A program made the translations under genes and the position numbers. Shown one piece after another: positions 19,848 to 29,652 of a stretch of DNA of 64,000 bases. A model generated the notes under the pieces. That model was not told where the DNA came from. It made no database searches and worked only from the letters and a program-made list of their open reading frames with translations. Source of the stretch: Streptomyces sp. WM6378 (GTDB taxonomy: Bacteria > Actinomycetota > Actinomycetes > Streptomycetales > Streptomycetaceae). Every line of letters starts with the position of its first letter. The stretch's first letter is position 1. Location: contig NZ_LGDD01000106.1 in NCBI RefSeq assembly GCF_001279695.1, positions 1 to 64,000 on the forward strand. Reading direction: 5' to 3'.

Positions 19848-20579
19848 TTACGCCTCGCCCGTCGCGGCCTTGCGGGCCTTCTCGGCCGCTTCCTCCGCCT
19901 CCATCTCGGCGAAGACGTCGATCGGCGCCGGGGCCTTCGCGAGGAAGACCCAGGTGAGCCAGACCGCGAGCAGGAACGGCGGGATCTTCAGGGCGATCAG
20001 GACCCAGCCGAGCTGCGAGGTGTTGGCCCACCAGTACAGCGGGAAGAGGATCGCGCACTTGGCGAGCAGGATGAGCCCCCAGGCCCAACTCGCCTTCGCG
20101 TACGCCTTCTTGCGGCCCGGGTTGCGGGTGCGCCAGGACAGGTTCTCCTTGAAGACCGGGCCGAGGATCAGCCCGATCAGAGGGACCCCGCACACGGTGG
20201 TGACGATGTACGCCAGCGCCAGGCCGAACGTGTAGAGCATGCCCGGCAGGTAGAAGTCCTTGGCGTTGCCCGTCATCATCGCGAAGACCACGCCGAAGGC
20301 CACGCCGAAGACGCCGCTGAAGGCGTGCTTCATGGTGTCCTTGCGGACCAGGCGGACCACGACGAGCAGCAGCGACACCGCGAGCGCGGCGATCGCCGAG
20401 GTGTGCAGGTCCTTGTTGACCGTGAAGATCGTGACGAAGAGCAGTCCCGGCAGGACCGTCTCCACCATGCCGCGCACCCCGCCGAACGCCTCGAAGAGCG
20501 CGGCCTCGGTCACGGCTTTCGCGTCGTCGGCGGCCTTGGCGGGCGTGGGGGCGGTGGTCGGCTTGTCGACTGACGTCAC
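19848..20579 (-). CDS. DUF3159 membrane protein
   Basis: A 243-residue integral membrane protein with about six hydrophobic segments between residues 40 and 210. It has a short Ala/Thr-rich cytoplasmic head and a charged tail (EMEAEEAAEKARKAA). It matches the actinobacterial DUF3159 family; its function is unknown. It is 3 bp downstream of the OB-fold gene on the same strand, a pairing conserved in Streptomyces, so the two are probably co-transcribed. Confidence 0.85.
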   Translation of the reverse strand: MTSVDKPTTAPTPAKAADDAKAVTEAALFEAFGGVRGMVETVLPGLLFVTIFTVNKDLHTSAIAALAVSLLLVVVRLVRKDTMKHAFSGVFGVAFGVVFAMMTGNAKDFYLPGMLYTFGLALAYIVTTVCGVPLIGLILGPVFKENLSWRTRNPGRKKAYAKASWAWGLILLAKCAILFPLYWWANTSQLGWVLIALKIPPFLLAVWLTWVFLAKAPAPIDVFAEMEAEEAAEKARKAATGEA

Positions 20580-20582
20580 CGG

Positions 20583-20981
20583 CTACTCCTGTCCGAGCGG
20601 TCGGAGTTCGTATTTGGGGTTGAACAGGACCCGCCGGCCGTGGCTCATGGAGATCCGGCCCGAAGCGATGAGCTTGCGGCCCGGCTCGATGCCCACGATC
20701 GAGCGCCGTCCCAGCCACACCACGTCCAGTGGGGCGGTGCCGTCGAAGAGCTCGGCCTCCAGCGCCGGCACACCCGCCCGCGGGCGCAGGGTGACGGTCC
20801 GCAAGGTACCAGTCACTTTGACTATCTGGCGGTCACTGCACTCGGAGATGCGGGTGCACCCCGTGGCCTGCGTGTCCTCCTGCAGTTCCGCGGAGTGCAG
20901 GTCCTCCTGCGAGGTGGACAGCCGGTCGAGCATCCGGCGGAAGCGCCCCGCGGGCTTCTCGGTACGAAGGTCAGCACTCAT
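20583..20981 (-). CDS. OB-fold nucleic-acid-binding domain protein
   Basis: A 132-residue protein. From about residue 50 it has the OB-fold strand order (VKVTGTLRTVTLRP, LEAELFDGTAPLDVVWLGR, KLIASGRISMSHGRRVLFNP). The N-terminal 45 residues are charged and helical. Such proteins are thought to bind single-stranded nucleic acid, but the role of this one is not known. It is the first gene of a two-gene unit with the DUF3159 protein. Confidence 0.85.
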   Translation of the reverse strand: MSADLRTEKPAGRFRRMLDRLSTSQEDLHSAELQEDTQATGCTRISECSDRQIVKVTGTLRTVTLRPRAGVPALEAELFDGTAPLDVVWLGRRSIVGIEPGRKLIASGRISMSHGRRVLFNPKYELRPLGQE

Positions 20982-21087
20982 ACAGAAAGCGTACCCGGGG
21001 GCCCCGCCGCCGGATCAAAGCATGTGGTCAGCACGGATATGGCCGCGCTACGGCACCGGGGCCACCCGGTTCGGCGGGCGCGCGGGG

Positions 21088-21780
<693 letters not shown>

Positions 21781-21823
21781 CTGGGATACCTGCCTTCTGC
21801 GTCTGCCGGCTGAGCGGTTCGGT

Positions 21824-24367
21824 TCATGAGGTGACCTGGGCGGAGAGGTCGGCGGGGGCGCGGTCCGGGCCGGGGGCGGCGCGGACGGTGAGCACCATGG
21901 TGAGGCCTCCGCCGGGGGTGTCCTCGGCGGCGAGGGTGCCGCCCATGGCTTCGGCGAAGCCCCGGGCGACGGCGAGGCCGAGGCCCACTCCGGCGCCGCG
22001 CGGGGCGTCGCCGTAGCGCTGGAAGGGCGCGAAGATGCGGTCCTTGGCGGCGTCGGGGACGCCGGGGCCGCGGTCGGTGACCCGTATCTCGACGCGCTCG
22101 GCCATGCCGCTGGCGGCGACGGTGACGGGGCTGTCGAGCGGGCTGTACTTGACGGCGTTCTCGACGATGTTCGCGACGGCCCGCTCCAGGAGGCCCGGGT
22201 CGACCTCGACCATGGGCAGGGTTTCGGGGATGTCGAGGACGACGCTGTCCTCGGGGACGCCGCCGAGCGCCATCGGCACGACCTCGTCGAGGTCGATCTC
22301 GCGGATGAGCGGGGTGACGGTGCCGGTCTGGAGCCGGGACATGTCGAGGAGGTTGCCGACGAGGTGGTCGAGCCGGTCGGCGCCGGCCTCGATGCCTTCG
22401 AGGAGCTCGGCGCGGTCCTCCTCGGACCATTCGACGTCGTCGGAGCGCAGGGACGTCACTGCTGCCTTGATGGAGGCGAGCGGGGTGCGCAGGTCGTGGC
22501 TGACGGCGGCGAGCAGCGCGGTGCGGATGCGGTTGCCCTCGGCGAGCTTGCGGGCCTCCTCGGCCTCGCCCACCAGGCGCTGGCGGTCGAGGACCACGGC
22601 GGCCTGGGCGGCGAACGCGCCGAGCACACGGCGGTCCTCGGCGGGCAGCACCCGTCCGGACAGGGCGAGCGCCATGTGGTCGCCGACCGGCATGTCGACG
22701 TCGGCGTCCTCGGGGCGGGCGACCGGGTGCGGCCCGACGCTGCCCGCGCGCGTCCAGGGCTCGACGTCGCTCTCGCGCTCCAGGAGGGCGACCGACTCCA
22801 TGGCGAAGGTCTCGCGGACCCGCTCCAACAGGGCGTCCAGGCTGGTCTCGCCGCGCAGGACGCTGCCCGCGAGGAACGAGAGGATCTCGGACTCGGCGCG
22901 CAGCCGGGCGGCCTGGTGGGTGCGGCGGGCGGCGACGTCGACGACGGAGGCAACCGAGACGGCCACGAGCACGAAGATGACGATGGCGACGATGTTCTTG
23001 GGATCGGCGATCGTGATCTTGTGGATGGGCGGGGTGAAGTAGTAGTTCAGGAGGAACGAGCCGAACGCGGCCGAGGCGAGCGCCGGGATCAGGCCGCCGA
23101 GCAGGGCCGCGGCCACCGTCAGCGTCAGGAACATCAGCATGTCGTTGGCGAGCCCGAGGTCCGCGTCGACATTGGTGAGAAGCACGGTCAGCAGGGCGGG
23201 GCCGATCACTCCGGCCGCCCAGCCCCACACGATGCGGGCCCGCCCGAGCCGGGCCCCGCGCGCCACGGGCAGGCCGCGGCCCTTGGCGACCTCTTCGTGG
23301 GTGACGATGTGGACGTCGAGGTCGGGCCCGGAGTCGCGGGCCACGGTCTGCCCGACGCCGGGGCCGAGGATGTACTGCCAGGCCTTGCGGCGGCTGGAGC
23401 CGAGGACGATCTGGGTGGCGTTGACGCCGCGCGCGAAGGCGAGCAGCGAGGCCGGGATGTCGTCGCCTATGACGTGGTGGAAGCTGCCGCCGAGGTCCTC
23501 GACGAGGGTGCGCTGGACGGCGAGTTCCTTGGGCGAGGCGGAGGTGAGGCCGTCGCTCCTGGCCACGTACACCGCGAGGATCTCGCTGCCGGAGCCCTTG
23601 GCGGCCATCCGGGCGGCGCGGCGGATGAGGGTGCGGCCCTCGGGTCCGCCGGTGAGGCCGACGACGATGCGCTCGCGGGCCTGCCAGGTCGACTTGATGT
23701 CGTGCTCGCCGCGGTACTGCTGGAGGTACTCGTCGACCCGGTCGGCGACCCACAGCAGCGCTAGTTCGCGCAGTGCGGTGAGGTTGCCGGGCCGGAAGTA
23801 GTTGGACAGGGCCGCGTCGACCTTGTCGGACTTGTAGATGTTGCCGTGCGCCATGCGGCGGCGCAGCGCCTGGGGCGACATGTCGACGAGCTCGATCTGG
23901 TCGGCCCGGCGCACCACCTCGTCCGGCACGGTCTCGCGCTGGCGTACGCCGGTGATCGACTCGACGACGTCGCCGAGGGACTCCAGGTGCTGGATGTTGA
24001 CGGTGGACACGACGTCGATCCCGGCCGCGAGCAGCTCTTCGACGTCCTGCCAGCGCTTGGTGTTGCGGGCGCCGGGCACATTGGTGTGCGCCAGTTCGTC
24101 CACCAGGGCGACGGCGGGGCTGCGCTCCAGGACGGCGTCGACGTCCATCTCGGTGAAGACGCTGCCGCGGTACTCGATCTCGCGCCGCTGGATCTGCTCC
24201 AGGCCGTGCAGCATCACCTCGGTGCGCGGCCGGCCGTGGTGCTCGACGAACGCGACGACGCAGTCCGTGCCGCGCTCCACCCGGCGGTGGGCCTCGGAGA
24301 GCATCGCGTACGTCTTGCCGACGCCCGGTGCCGCGCCGAGGTAGATCCGAAGCTTGCCGCGTGCCAT
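21824..24367 (-). CDS. kdpD: Osmosensitive K+ sensor histidine kinase KdpD
   Basis: An 847-residue sensor kinase. The N-terminal KdpD domain has Walker A APGVGKTYAM near residues 13-22 and the family motif VDELAHTN near 105. A universal-stress-protein-like domain follows, then four close membrane segments (about 395-490), a GAF-like domain, the phospho-accepting His in SHDLRTPLASIKA near residue 625, and a C-terminal ATPase domain with GPGVPD and GVGLGLAVARG. It senses K+ limitation and signals to KdpE. The start at 24367 gives the normal N-terminus. Confidence 0.92.
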   Translation of the reverse strand: MARGKLRIYLGAAPGVGKTYAMLSEAHRRVERGTDCVVAFVEHHGRPRTEVMLHGLEQIQRREIEYRGSVFTEMDVDAVLERSPAVALVDELAHTNVPGARNTKRWQDVEELLAAGIDVVSTVNIQHLESLGDVVESITGVRQRETVPDEVVRRADQIELVDMSPQALRRRMAHGNIYKSDKVDAALSNYFRPGNLTALRELALLWVADRVDEYLQQYRGEHDIKSTWQARERIVVGLTGGPEGRTLIRRAARMAAKGSGSEILAVYVARSDGLTSASPKELAVQRTLVEDLGGSFHHVIGDDIPASLLAFARGVNATQIVLGSSRRKAWQYILGPGVGQTVARDSGPDLDVHIVTHEEVAKGRGLPVARGARLGRARIVWGWAAGVIGPALLTVLLTNVDADLGLANDMLMFLTLTVAAALLGGLIPALASAAFGSFLLNYYFTPPIHKITIADPKNIVAIVIFVLVAVSVASVVDVAARRTHQAARLRAESEILSFLAGSVLRGETSLDALLERVRETFAMESVALLERESDVEPWTRAGSVGPHPVARPEDADVDMPVGDHMALALSGRVLPAEDRRVLGAFAAQAAVVLDRQRLVGEAEEARKLAEGNRIRTALLAAVSHDLRTPLASIKAAVTSLRSDDVEWSEEDRAELLEGIEAGADRLDHLVGNLLDMSRLQTGTVTPLIREIDLDEVVPMALGGVPEDSVVLDIPETLPMVEVDPGLLERAVANIVENAVKYSPLDSPVTVAASGMAERVEIRVTDRGPGVPDAAKDRIFAPFQRYGDAPRGAGVGLGLAVARGFAEAMGGTLAAEDTPGGGLTMVLTVRAAPGPDRAPADLSAQVTS

Positions 24368-24495
24368 GGCCCCATTGTCTTTCAGAATTCAGCTGCGTAC
24401 GCTGCGTCGACCTTACGGCCAACAATTCCGGCAAATGGGGTGGGGGTGGGGCGGGGGCCGCGTATTGACGCGATTCTGATGCCCCGCCCGCGTGA

Positions 24496-25251
24496 TCACG
24501 CGCTGTTCAGCCGTGGGCCGTGGTCGACGAGCTGCCCGTCGCCCAGTTCCAGGACGCGGTCGGCGAGGCCGAGGAGCTGGCTGTCGTGGGTGGCGACCAG
24601 GGCCGTGACGCCCTCGCTGCGCACCACGGCGCGAATGAGCTCCATCACCGCGAGGCCGGTGTCGGCGTCGAGCTGGCCGGTGGGCTCGTCCGCGATCAGC
24701 AGGGCCGGCCGGTTGGCGAGCGCGCGGGCGATGGCGACGCGTTGCTGCTGGCCGCCGGAGAGCTCGCCGGGGCGCTGCCCCGCGTGGTCGCCGAGGCCGA
24801 CGAGGGAGAGCAGCAGGGCGACGCGTTCCTCGCGCTCGCGCGGGTCGGCCTTCTTGAGCCGCATCGGGACGCCCACGTTCTCGGCGGCGCTGAGGATGGG
24901 GATGAGGCCGAAGGACTGGAAGATGAAGCCGATCCGGTCGCGGCGCAGCTCCAGGAGGCCCTGCTCCCCCAGGCCCACGACGTCGGTGCCGTCCACGGTG
25001 ATGGCGCCCTCGTCGGGCTGATCGAGCCCGCCGAGGAGGTTGAGCAGGGTGGTCTTGCCGGAGCCCGAGCGCCCCTTGAGGGCGACGAGCTCACCGCGCG
25101 GCACCTCGAAGGAGATCCCGCGCAGCGCGTGCACGGCGGCGGCGCCGCTCCCGTACGAACGGTGCAGGTTGTCGACCCGGATCATCGGCCCGGTCGGCCT
25201 GTCCCCGGCGACGGCCGTCCCGCCGCCCCGTCCGCTGGTGCTCTGCGTCAT
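24496..25251 (-). CDS. ABC transporter ATP-binding protein, MacB/LolD-like
   Basis: A 251-residue ABC ATPase. Walker A is GRSGSGKTTLL, the Q-loop is FQSFGL, the signature is LSGGQQQRVAIARAL, and Walker B is LLIADEPTGQLD followed by a His switch (VATHDSQL). The LolD/MacB type works with an FtsX-like permease, but no permease is adjacent, so it is an orphan here. I chose ATG 25251 because the 80 residues further upstream are low-complexity and read through the spacer. Confidence 0.88.
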   Translation of the reverse strand: MTQSTSGRGGGTAVAGDRPTGPMIRVDNLHRSYGSGAAAVHALRGISFEVPRGELVALKGRSGSGKTTLLNLLGGLDQPDEGAITVDGTDVVGLGEQGLLELRRDRIGFIFQSFGLIPILSAAENVGVPMRLKKADPREREERVALLLSLVGLGDHAGQRPGELSGGQQQRVAIARALANRPALLIADEPTGQLDADTGLAVMELIRAVVRSEGVTALVATHDSQLLGLADRVLELGDGQLVDHGPRLNSA

Positions 25252-25460
25252 GCCGGTCTCCCCCGTACGTGCGTGTGCGCGGCCGGGCGCCAGTATGTGC
25301 AGGTTGCACCCGGCCGGGCAATGGATCGCAGGGGATCTGCCCGGATTGCCCGCGCGAACGGGGGTCTCGCGGGCAACGGGGCGGCGGCCGGGGCCGGCCG
25401 GTCCCTCAAGTGCCGCCCGCGGACGCCGCGTTGGCGCTCGGGGCGCCGGTCCCGGACATG

Positions 25461-25500
25461 CCGATGGGCCGCGCCCCTGTCCGGGAGCGCGGCCCATCGG
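25461..25500. terminator. Hairpin terminator downstream of the DUF3710 gene
   Basis: A 14-bp perfect stem (25461-25474 with 25487-25500) around a 12-base loop. It lies about 20 bp past the stop of the DUF3710 gene on the minus strand, ending the thioesterase-dut-DUF3710 operon. Confidence 0.8.
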
Positions 25501-25518
25501 GCACGTGGCCGGTGGTGG

Positions 25519-26301
25519 TCAGCGGATCTCGGTGATCTCGGGTCCGCGCTGGAGCTGGCCCATGCCGCCGGAGAAGCGCGAGCCCTCCTGGTCCTCCTGC
25601 TGCACGCCCTCGGGCACCATCTGCGCGTCGTCGGGCAGCTTCAGGACGATCGGGTCGCGGGGCGCCATCGGGCCCTCGCCGCGCACCACCACGGTGTCGC
25701 GGAAGATCGTCTCCAGGAGCCCGGCGGCCTGCGGCTGCACCGCGCCCTGGCCGGAGATGACACCGCGCAGGAACCAGCGCGGGCCGTCCACGCCCACGAA
25801 GCGGACCAGCTGGACACCGTTGGTGCCGTCGGGCAGCTGCACGGGGACCTGCGCGCGCAGCTCCCAGCCCAGCGGGCCCTCGACCTCGTCGATGATGCCG
25901 CCCTGCTGGGTGATGCCGGAGGCGATCTCCTCGCGGACCTCGCCCCAGATGCCTTCCTTCTTCGGTGCCGCGAAGCCCTGCAGCTGGACCGCGCTGTCGT
26001 TCAGCACGACCGTGGCCGCCACGATCGCGTCGCCCGCGACCTCGACCCGCAGCTCCATGCCCTCGACCCCGGGGACGAAGAGTCCGCCGAGGTCCACCCG
26101 GCCCTCGCCGGGCTCGGTGACCTCGGACAGGTCCCAGGGCCCGTCCGGACGGGGCGCCGGCGGCAGGTTCACCCTGCGCGCCCCGCTCGCGTCACCAGCT
26201 GCGTCGGCGTCGATTCCATCGGACGCAGTGCCCTCGACAGCCTGCTCGGCCTCGCCCGCCGAGTCCTCGGCAGTACCGCTCTTCTTGCGACGTCCGAACA
26301 C
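25519..26301 (-). CDS. DUF3710 protein
   Basis: A 260-residue actinobacterial protein of the DUF3710 family, usually found beside dut. It starts MFGRRKK, has an acidic Ala/Gly linker to about residue 40, and then a conserved domain (LSEVTEPGEGRVDLGGLFVP) of unknown function. The GTG at 26301 has an AAGGA ribosome binding site and begins just after the dut stop. Its genomic link to dUTPase suggests a shared nucleotide or DNA-quality task, but this is inference. Confidence 0.88.
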   Translation of the reverse strand: MFGRRKKSGTAEDSAGEAEQAVEGTASDGIDADAAGDASGARRVNLPPAPRPDGPWDLSEVTEPGEGRVDLGGLFVPGVEGMELRVEVAGDAIVAATVVLNDSAVQLQGFAAPKKEGIWGEVREEIASGITQQGGIIDEVEGPLGWELRAQVPVQLPDGTNGVQLVRFVGVDGPRWFLRGVISGQGAVQPQAAGLLETIFRDTVVVRGEGPMAPRDPIVLKLPDDAQMVPEGVQQEDQEGSRFSGGMGQLQRGPEITEIR

Positions 26302-26302
26302 G

Positions 26303-26836
26303 TCACTGTCCTTCCCGGTCGGATACGACCGAAGCGTATCGATTCCCACCCGTAGTGCCGCCACCGGCGGCCGAACCGTCCACGGCGGCATGACCGCCGG
26401 TGGACCCGAAGCCCCCCTCGGCCCGCGCCGAGCCGGGAAGCTCCGCCACCTCGTGGAAGCGCACCTTCTCGACCTGCTGGACGACCAGTTGGGCAATGCG
26501 GTCGAAACGCTCGAACCGAACGCTCTCGCGAGGGTCGAGGTTGACCACGATCACCTTGATCTCCCCACGGTACCCGGCATCCACCGTCCCCGGGGCATTC
26601 ACCAGGGCGACACCGCAGCGGGCGGCGAGACCCGAACGGGGGTGCACGAAGGCCGCGTACCCGTCGGGCAGCGCGATGGAGACGCCGGTCGCCAGGACCG
26701 CCCGCTCGCCGGGAGCGAGCTCGGCCGCCTCGGTGGTCACCAGATCGGCTCCGGCGTCGCCCGGATGCCCGTACGCCGGGATCGGCACCTCCGGGTCGAC
26801 ACGGCGGATGAGGACGTCTACGGGTTCACGGGTCAC
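26303..26836 (-). CDS. dut: dUTP diphosphatase (dUTPase)
   Basis: A 177-residue dUTPase that hydrolyses dUTP to dUMP and PPi, keeping uracil out of DNA. All trimeric-dUTPase motifs are present: GDAGADL near residue 26, HPRSGLAARCG near 65-75, GTVDAGYRGEIKV near 83, RFDRIAQLVV near 110, and the C-terminal arm GGFGSTGGH near 141. A Gly/Ala-rich tail of about 25 residues follows the arm and is longer than usual. It starts at GTG 26836, overlapping the thioesterase stop by four bases. Confidence 0.93.
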   Translation of the reverse strand: MTREPVDVLIRRVDPEVPIPAYGHPGDAGADLVTTEAAELAPGERAVLATGVSIALPDGYAAFVHPRSGLAARCGVALVNAPGTVDAGYRGEIKVIVVNLDPRESVRFERFDRIAQLVVQQVEKVRFHEVAELPGSARAEGGFGSTGGHAAVDGSAAGGGTTGGNRYASVVSDREGQ

Positions 26837-27417
26837 GGGTTCACCTCGAAGGCGCGGGCGCGCCTGACCTGGTCGGGGTCGGACATCGCGGCCTGGATCT
26901 CGGCCGGACGTCCGTTGTCGATGAAGTGGTCCACCTTCACCTCGATGAAGAGGGCCTGGGCACGGACCGCCACGGGTCCCTCGGGGCCGCCGATGCGGCC
27001 GGTGGCCCGGGAGTAGATCTTGCGGCCGGCCACCGCGGTGACCTCGGCCTGGAGGTGCAGGACCGTGCCGACCGGCACCGGGCGGGCGAAGTCCGTCTCC
27101 AGGCGGCCGGTCACCGCGATCACCCGCAGCAGCCAGTTCAGCGAGCCGAGCGTCTCGTCGAGCGCGGTGGCGAGCACCCCGCCGTGGGCGAGGCCCGGGG
27201 CGCCCTGGTGGGCCTCGCGCACGGTGAACTCGGCGGTGACGGTCACGCCCTGGCCGGCCCGCGCGGCAAGGTGCAGTCCGTGGGGCTGTCCGCCGCCGCA
27301 GCCGAAGCAGTGCCCGTAGTGCGCACCGAGCAGCTCGCCGGGTGCGGGCGCCTCGGGGTGCCGCACCGGCGCTATGGCGTCGGCCGGGGGTGTCAGGGAC
27401 GCAGATGTAGCAGTCAC
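26833..27417 (-). CDS. PaaI-family hotdog thioesterase
   Basis: A 194-residue hotdog-fold protein. A short variable head is followed by HYGHCFGCG and then AHGGVLATALDETLGSLN, which holds the catalytic acid of PaaI-type acyl-CoA thioesterases. The strand LRVIAVTGRLETDFARPVP is also typical. The acyl-CoA substrate is unknown. It is the first gene of the operon with dut and DUF3710. Confidence 0.88.
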   Translation of the reverse strand: MTATSASLTPPADAIAPVRHPEAPAPGELLGAHYGHCFGCGGGQPHGLHLAARAGQGVTVTAEFTVREAHQGAPGLAHGGVLATALDETLGSLNWLLRVIAVTGRLETDFARPVPVGTVLHLQAEVTAVAGRKIYSRATGRIGGPEGPVAVRAQALFIEVKVDHFIDNGRPAEIQAAMSDPDQVRRARAFEVNP

Positions 27418-27474
27418 AGCCGCAGACCTTACCCGCGGTCAAGGCGCAGGTCGCGCCGTGCCAAGCTAGCTTTC

Positions 27475-27933
27475 ATGCAGCCCAATGCCCCGCAGTACGC
27501 AGAACGCCTCACCGCGCCCAGGTCGTGGTGGTTCATCTCCGTCCTCGTCGGCGTCGCGTGCGCGCTGATGCTGCTGCCGCTGGGCACCCTGCCGATGCTG
27601 GCCGGCCTGGTGGGCGGCACGGCGGTGTCGTGGGTGGTGGTGAGTTCGTACGGCTCGGTGCGGATCCGGGTGCTCCCGGACACCCTGGTCGCGGGCGAGG
27701 CCCGGATCCCGGTGAAGGCGCTGGGCGAGCCCGAGGTCCTGGACGCCGAGGAGGCGCGGGCCTGGCGGCTGCACAAGGCCGATCCGCGCGCGTTCATGCT
27801 GCTGCGGGCCTACATCCCGACGGCGGTGAAGGTGGAGATCACGGATCCGGCGGACCCGACTCCGTACGCCTACCTCTCGACCCGGGACCCCGAGGCGCTG
27901 AAGGCGGCCCTGAACGCGGTCCGCACCGGCTGA
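27475..27933 (+). CDS. DUF3093 membrane-anchored protein
   Basis: A 152-residue protein with two hydrophobic segments (about residues 18-60) and a soluble C-terminal domain with the DUF3093 pattern (VLPDTLVAGEARIPV, then LRAYIPTAVKVEI). The function is unknown. It is transcribed away from the dut operon and its position beside dut is typical of Streptomyces. Its stop is 10 bp from the convergent EcsC-like gene. Confidence 0.85.
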   Translation: MQPNAPQYAERLTAPRSWWFISVLVGVACALMLLPLGTLPMLAGLVGGTAVSWVVVSSYGSVRIRVLPDTLVAGEARIPVKALGEPEVLDAEEARAWRLHKADPRAFMLLRAYIPTAVKVEITDPADPTPYAYLSTRDPEALKAALNAVRTG

Positions 27934-27943
27934 GCCCGGCCCT

Positions 27944-28951
27944 TCAGCGGCCGAGTTCCCTCGGGTTCCCCTGCGGCAGCGGGTTGTCCGGCTGTTCCAG
28001 GGCGGGCAGCTCGGGCAGCGCGTCCCAGGGCACCTGGCGCTCGCGCAGATCCTTGCGGATGTGCCCGGCGAGCTTCTTGGTGTCCCGGCGGTTCATCACG
28101 GCGCCGACGGCCGCACCGACCATGAACGGCGTCAGGTTCGGCAGATTGCGGACCATGCGCTTCATGATCTGCTGGCGCAGCTCGCGCTTCATCTGGCCGC
28201 CGAGCGCGAAGTTGAGCGACGTCGGCTTGGTGACGTCGATGCCGCGCTCCTCGGTCCACGACGTCAGATAGGCCATGGAGCGCTCTTTGAGCGTGCCGGG
28301 CGGCCGCATTCCGTAGACCTCGTGCAGCTCGGCGATGAGCTTCAGCTCGATGGCGGCGACGCCGGTGATCTCCGCGGCCAGCTCGGCGGGCATCGCGGGC
28401 GGTACGGGCAGCATCGCGGCAGCGCCGATTCCCGCGCCGACCGTGGAGGTGCCGTTGGCAGCGCCGGCGATCAGTTTGTCGGCGATCTCCTCCGGGCCGA
28501 GACCCGGGAAATGGGCGCGCAGGGTCGCCAGGTCCCGCACGGGAATGCGGGGGGCGACTTCGATGACGCGGTCGGCAAGGTGGCCGAGCGAGGCCTTCAC
28601 GCCCTCGCCGCCCTTGCGTACGCCCTTCTTGAGCACCGGAACGCTCTTCCTCAGGGCGGGAACGCCCTTGTCGAGAGCGCCCTTGCGCAGGGCGTCCAGG
28701 CGGCGGGCCCCGGCCGCGGGCCCCGCCTTGTGTTCCGAATCCGGTGCCGTGACGGCTGCTTCGAGCGAGGCCTGGTGGCCCCGCTCGGCGTCACGTGCAC
28801 CGTCGACAGCGCTGACCGCAGGGAGGCGGTCCGGCTCGGCGGGGTCTTCCACGCCTTCTGCCGGGCCTGTGCCGCCCTGTGGCGCCTCGGTGGAACCCGG
28901 GGCACCCTTCCTCCGGAACGGTCGCTTCCGGGGCGGTTTCGCGCCTGCCAC
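27944..28951 (-). CDS. EcsC-like uncharacterised protein
   Basis: A 335-residue protein. The first 120 residues are Pro/Ala/Glu-rich and likely disordered. A helical domain follows (VRDLATLRAHFPGLGPEEIA, then a Gly/Ala hydrophobic stretch GAGIGAAAMLPVPPAMPAEL) that resembles the EcsC family. A second Gly/Ala hairpin (FMVGAAVGAVMNRRDT) is near residue 285. Its role is unknown; a peripheral membrane association is plausible. It lies 12 bp downstream of the DUF4193 gene. Confidence 0.7.
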   Translation of the reverse strand: MAGAKPPRKRPFRRKGAPGSTEAPQGGTGPAEGVEDPAEPDRLPAVSAVDGARDAERGHQASLEAAVTAPDSEHKAGPAAGARRLDALRKGALDKGVPALRKSVPVLKKGVRKGGEGVKASLGHLADRVIEVAPRIPVRDLATLRAHFPGLGPEEIADKLIAGAANGTSTVGAGIGAAAMLPVPPAMPAELAAEITGVAAIELKLIAELHEVYGMRPPGTLKERSMAYLTSWTEERGIDVTKPTSLNFALGGQMKRELRQQIMKRMVRNLPNLTPFMVGAAVGAVMNRRDTKKLAGHIRKDLRERQVPWDALPELPALEQPDNPLPQGNPRELGR

Positions 28952-28962
28952 AGCCGGCCTGC

Positions 28963-29259
28963 TCAGTCGCAGTCGCGACAGATCGGCTGGCCGTTCTTCT
29001 CCCGGGCCAGCTGGCTGCGGTGGTGCACGAGGAAGCAGCTCATGCAGGTGAACTCGTCGGCCTGCTTGGGCAGGACGCGAACGGCGAGCTCTTCGTTGGA
29101 CAGGTCCGCGCCGGGCAGTTCCATGCCTTCGGCGGCCTCGTACTCGTCGACGTCGACAGTCGAGGTGGACTTGTCGTTGCGCCGGGCCTTCAGCTCTTCA
29201 AGGCTGTCGGAATCGACGTCGTCGTCGGTCTTGCGTGGGGTGTCGTAGTCCGTTGCCAT
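28963..29259 (-). CDS. DUF4193 zinc-ribbon protein
   Basis: A 98-residue actinobacterial protein. The N-terminal half is acidic (TDDDVDSDSLEELKARR). The C-terminal half has two CxxC-type pairs (FTCMSCFLVHH, then ICRDCD), which should bind one zinc ion. The family is nearly universal in Actinobacteria and its function is unknown. ATG 29259 is the expected family start; upstream codons belong to the leader. Confidence 0.88.
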   Translation of the reverse strand: MATDYDTPRKTDDDVDSDSLEELKARRNDKSTSTVDVDEYEAAEGMELPGADLSNEELAVRVLPKQADEFTCMSCFLVHHRSQLAREKNGQPICRDCD

Positions 29260-29652
29260 GTCGCTCTCCCCCTCTGGGTGGTTGCGGTGTCTCAGCGCAC
29301 GTAACGCGTGAGAGGCCGGACTTGTGCCCGACCTGAGGCGGAGATTTTGCCTCACATCAAGGTCTGTTACTCAATCGACACCCAACCGCACTCCTCAAGA
29401 GTGATCGTCTTGGATGGCGATCGGGACCGTACACGGTCCTAATGTCGCACTTCACCAGCGCCACCCCGTGTACTTCCCGTGATCTCACCCCCTGGAAACC
29501 CGGACTTTTCCCGGGATTCCAGCGGATTCAGTGATCACGGAGAGTAGGTGGCCGGAAGTTTGCCTTTGTGACTGATCGCACACGAAACTCACAGGAACAG
29601 GTCCCGAAAATTCCGCGCAAAGCGAACTGCCAAAACAGCTTCGAGCAGCGTC
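29260..29652. other. Intergenic stretch between DUF4193 and cutS
   Basis: No gene seen. It holds the promoter of the DUF4193 unit and a small palindrome-like element (ggaccgtacacggtcc) near 29425-29440, close to the most likely promoter. The base composition is less GC-rich than the surroundings. The 3' end of cutS lies at the right edge. Confidence 0.5.
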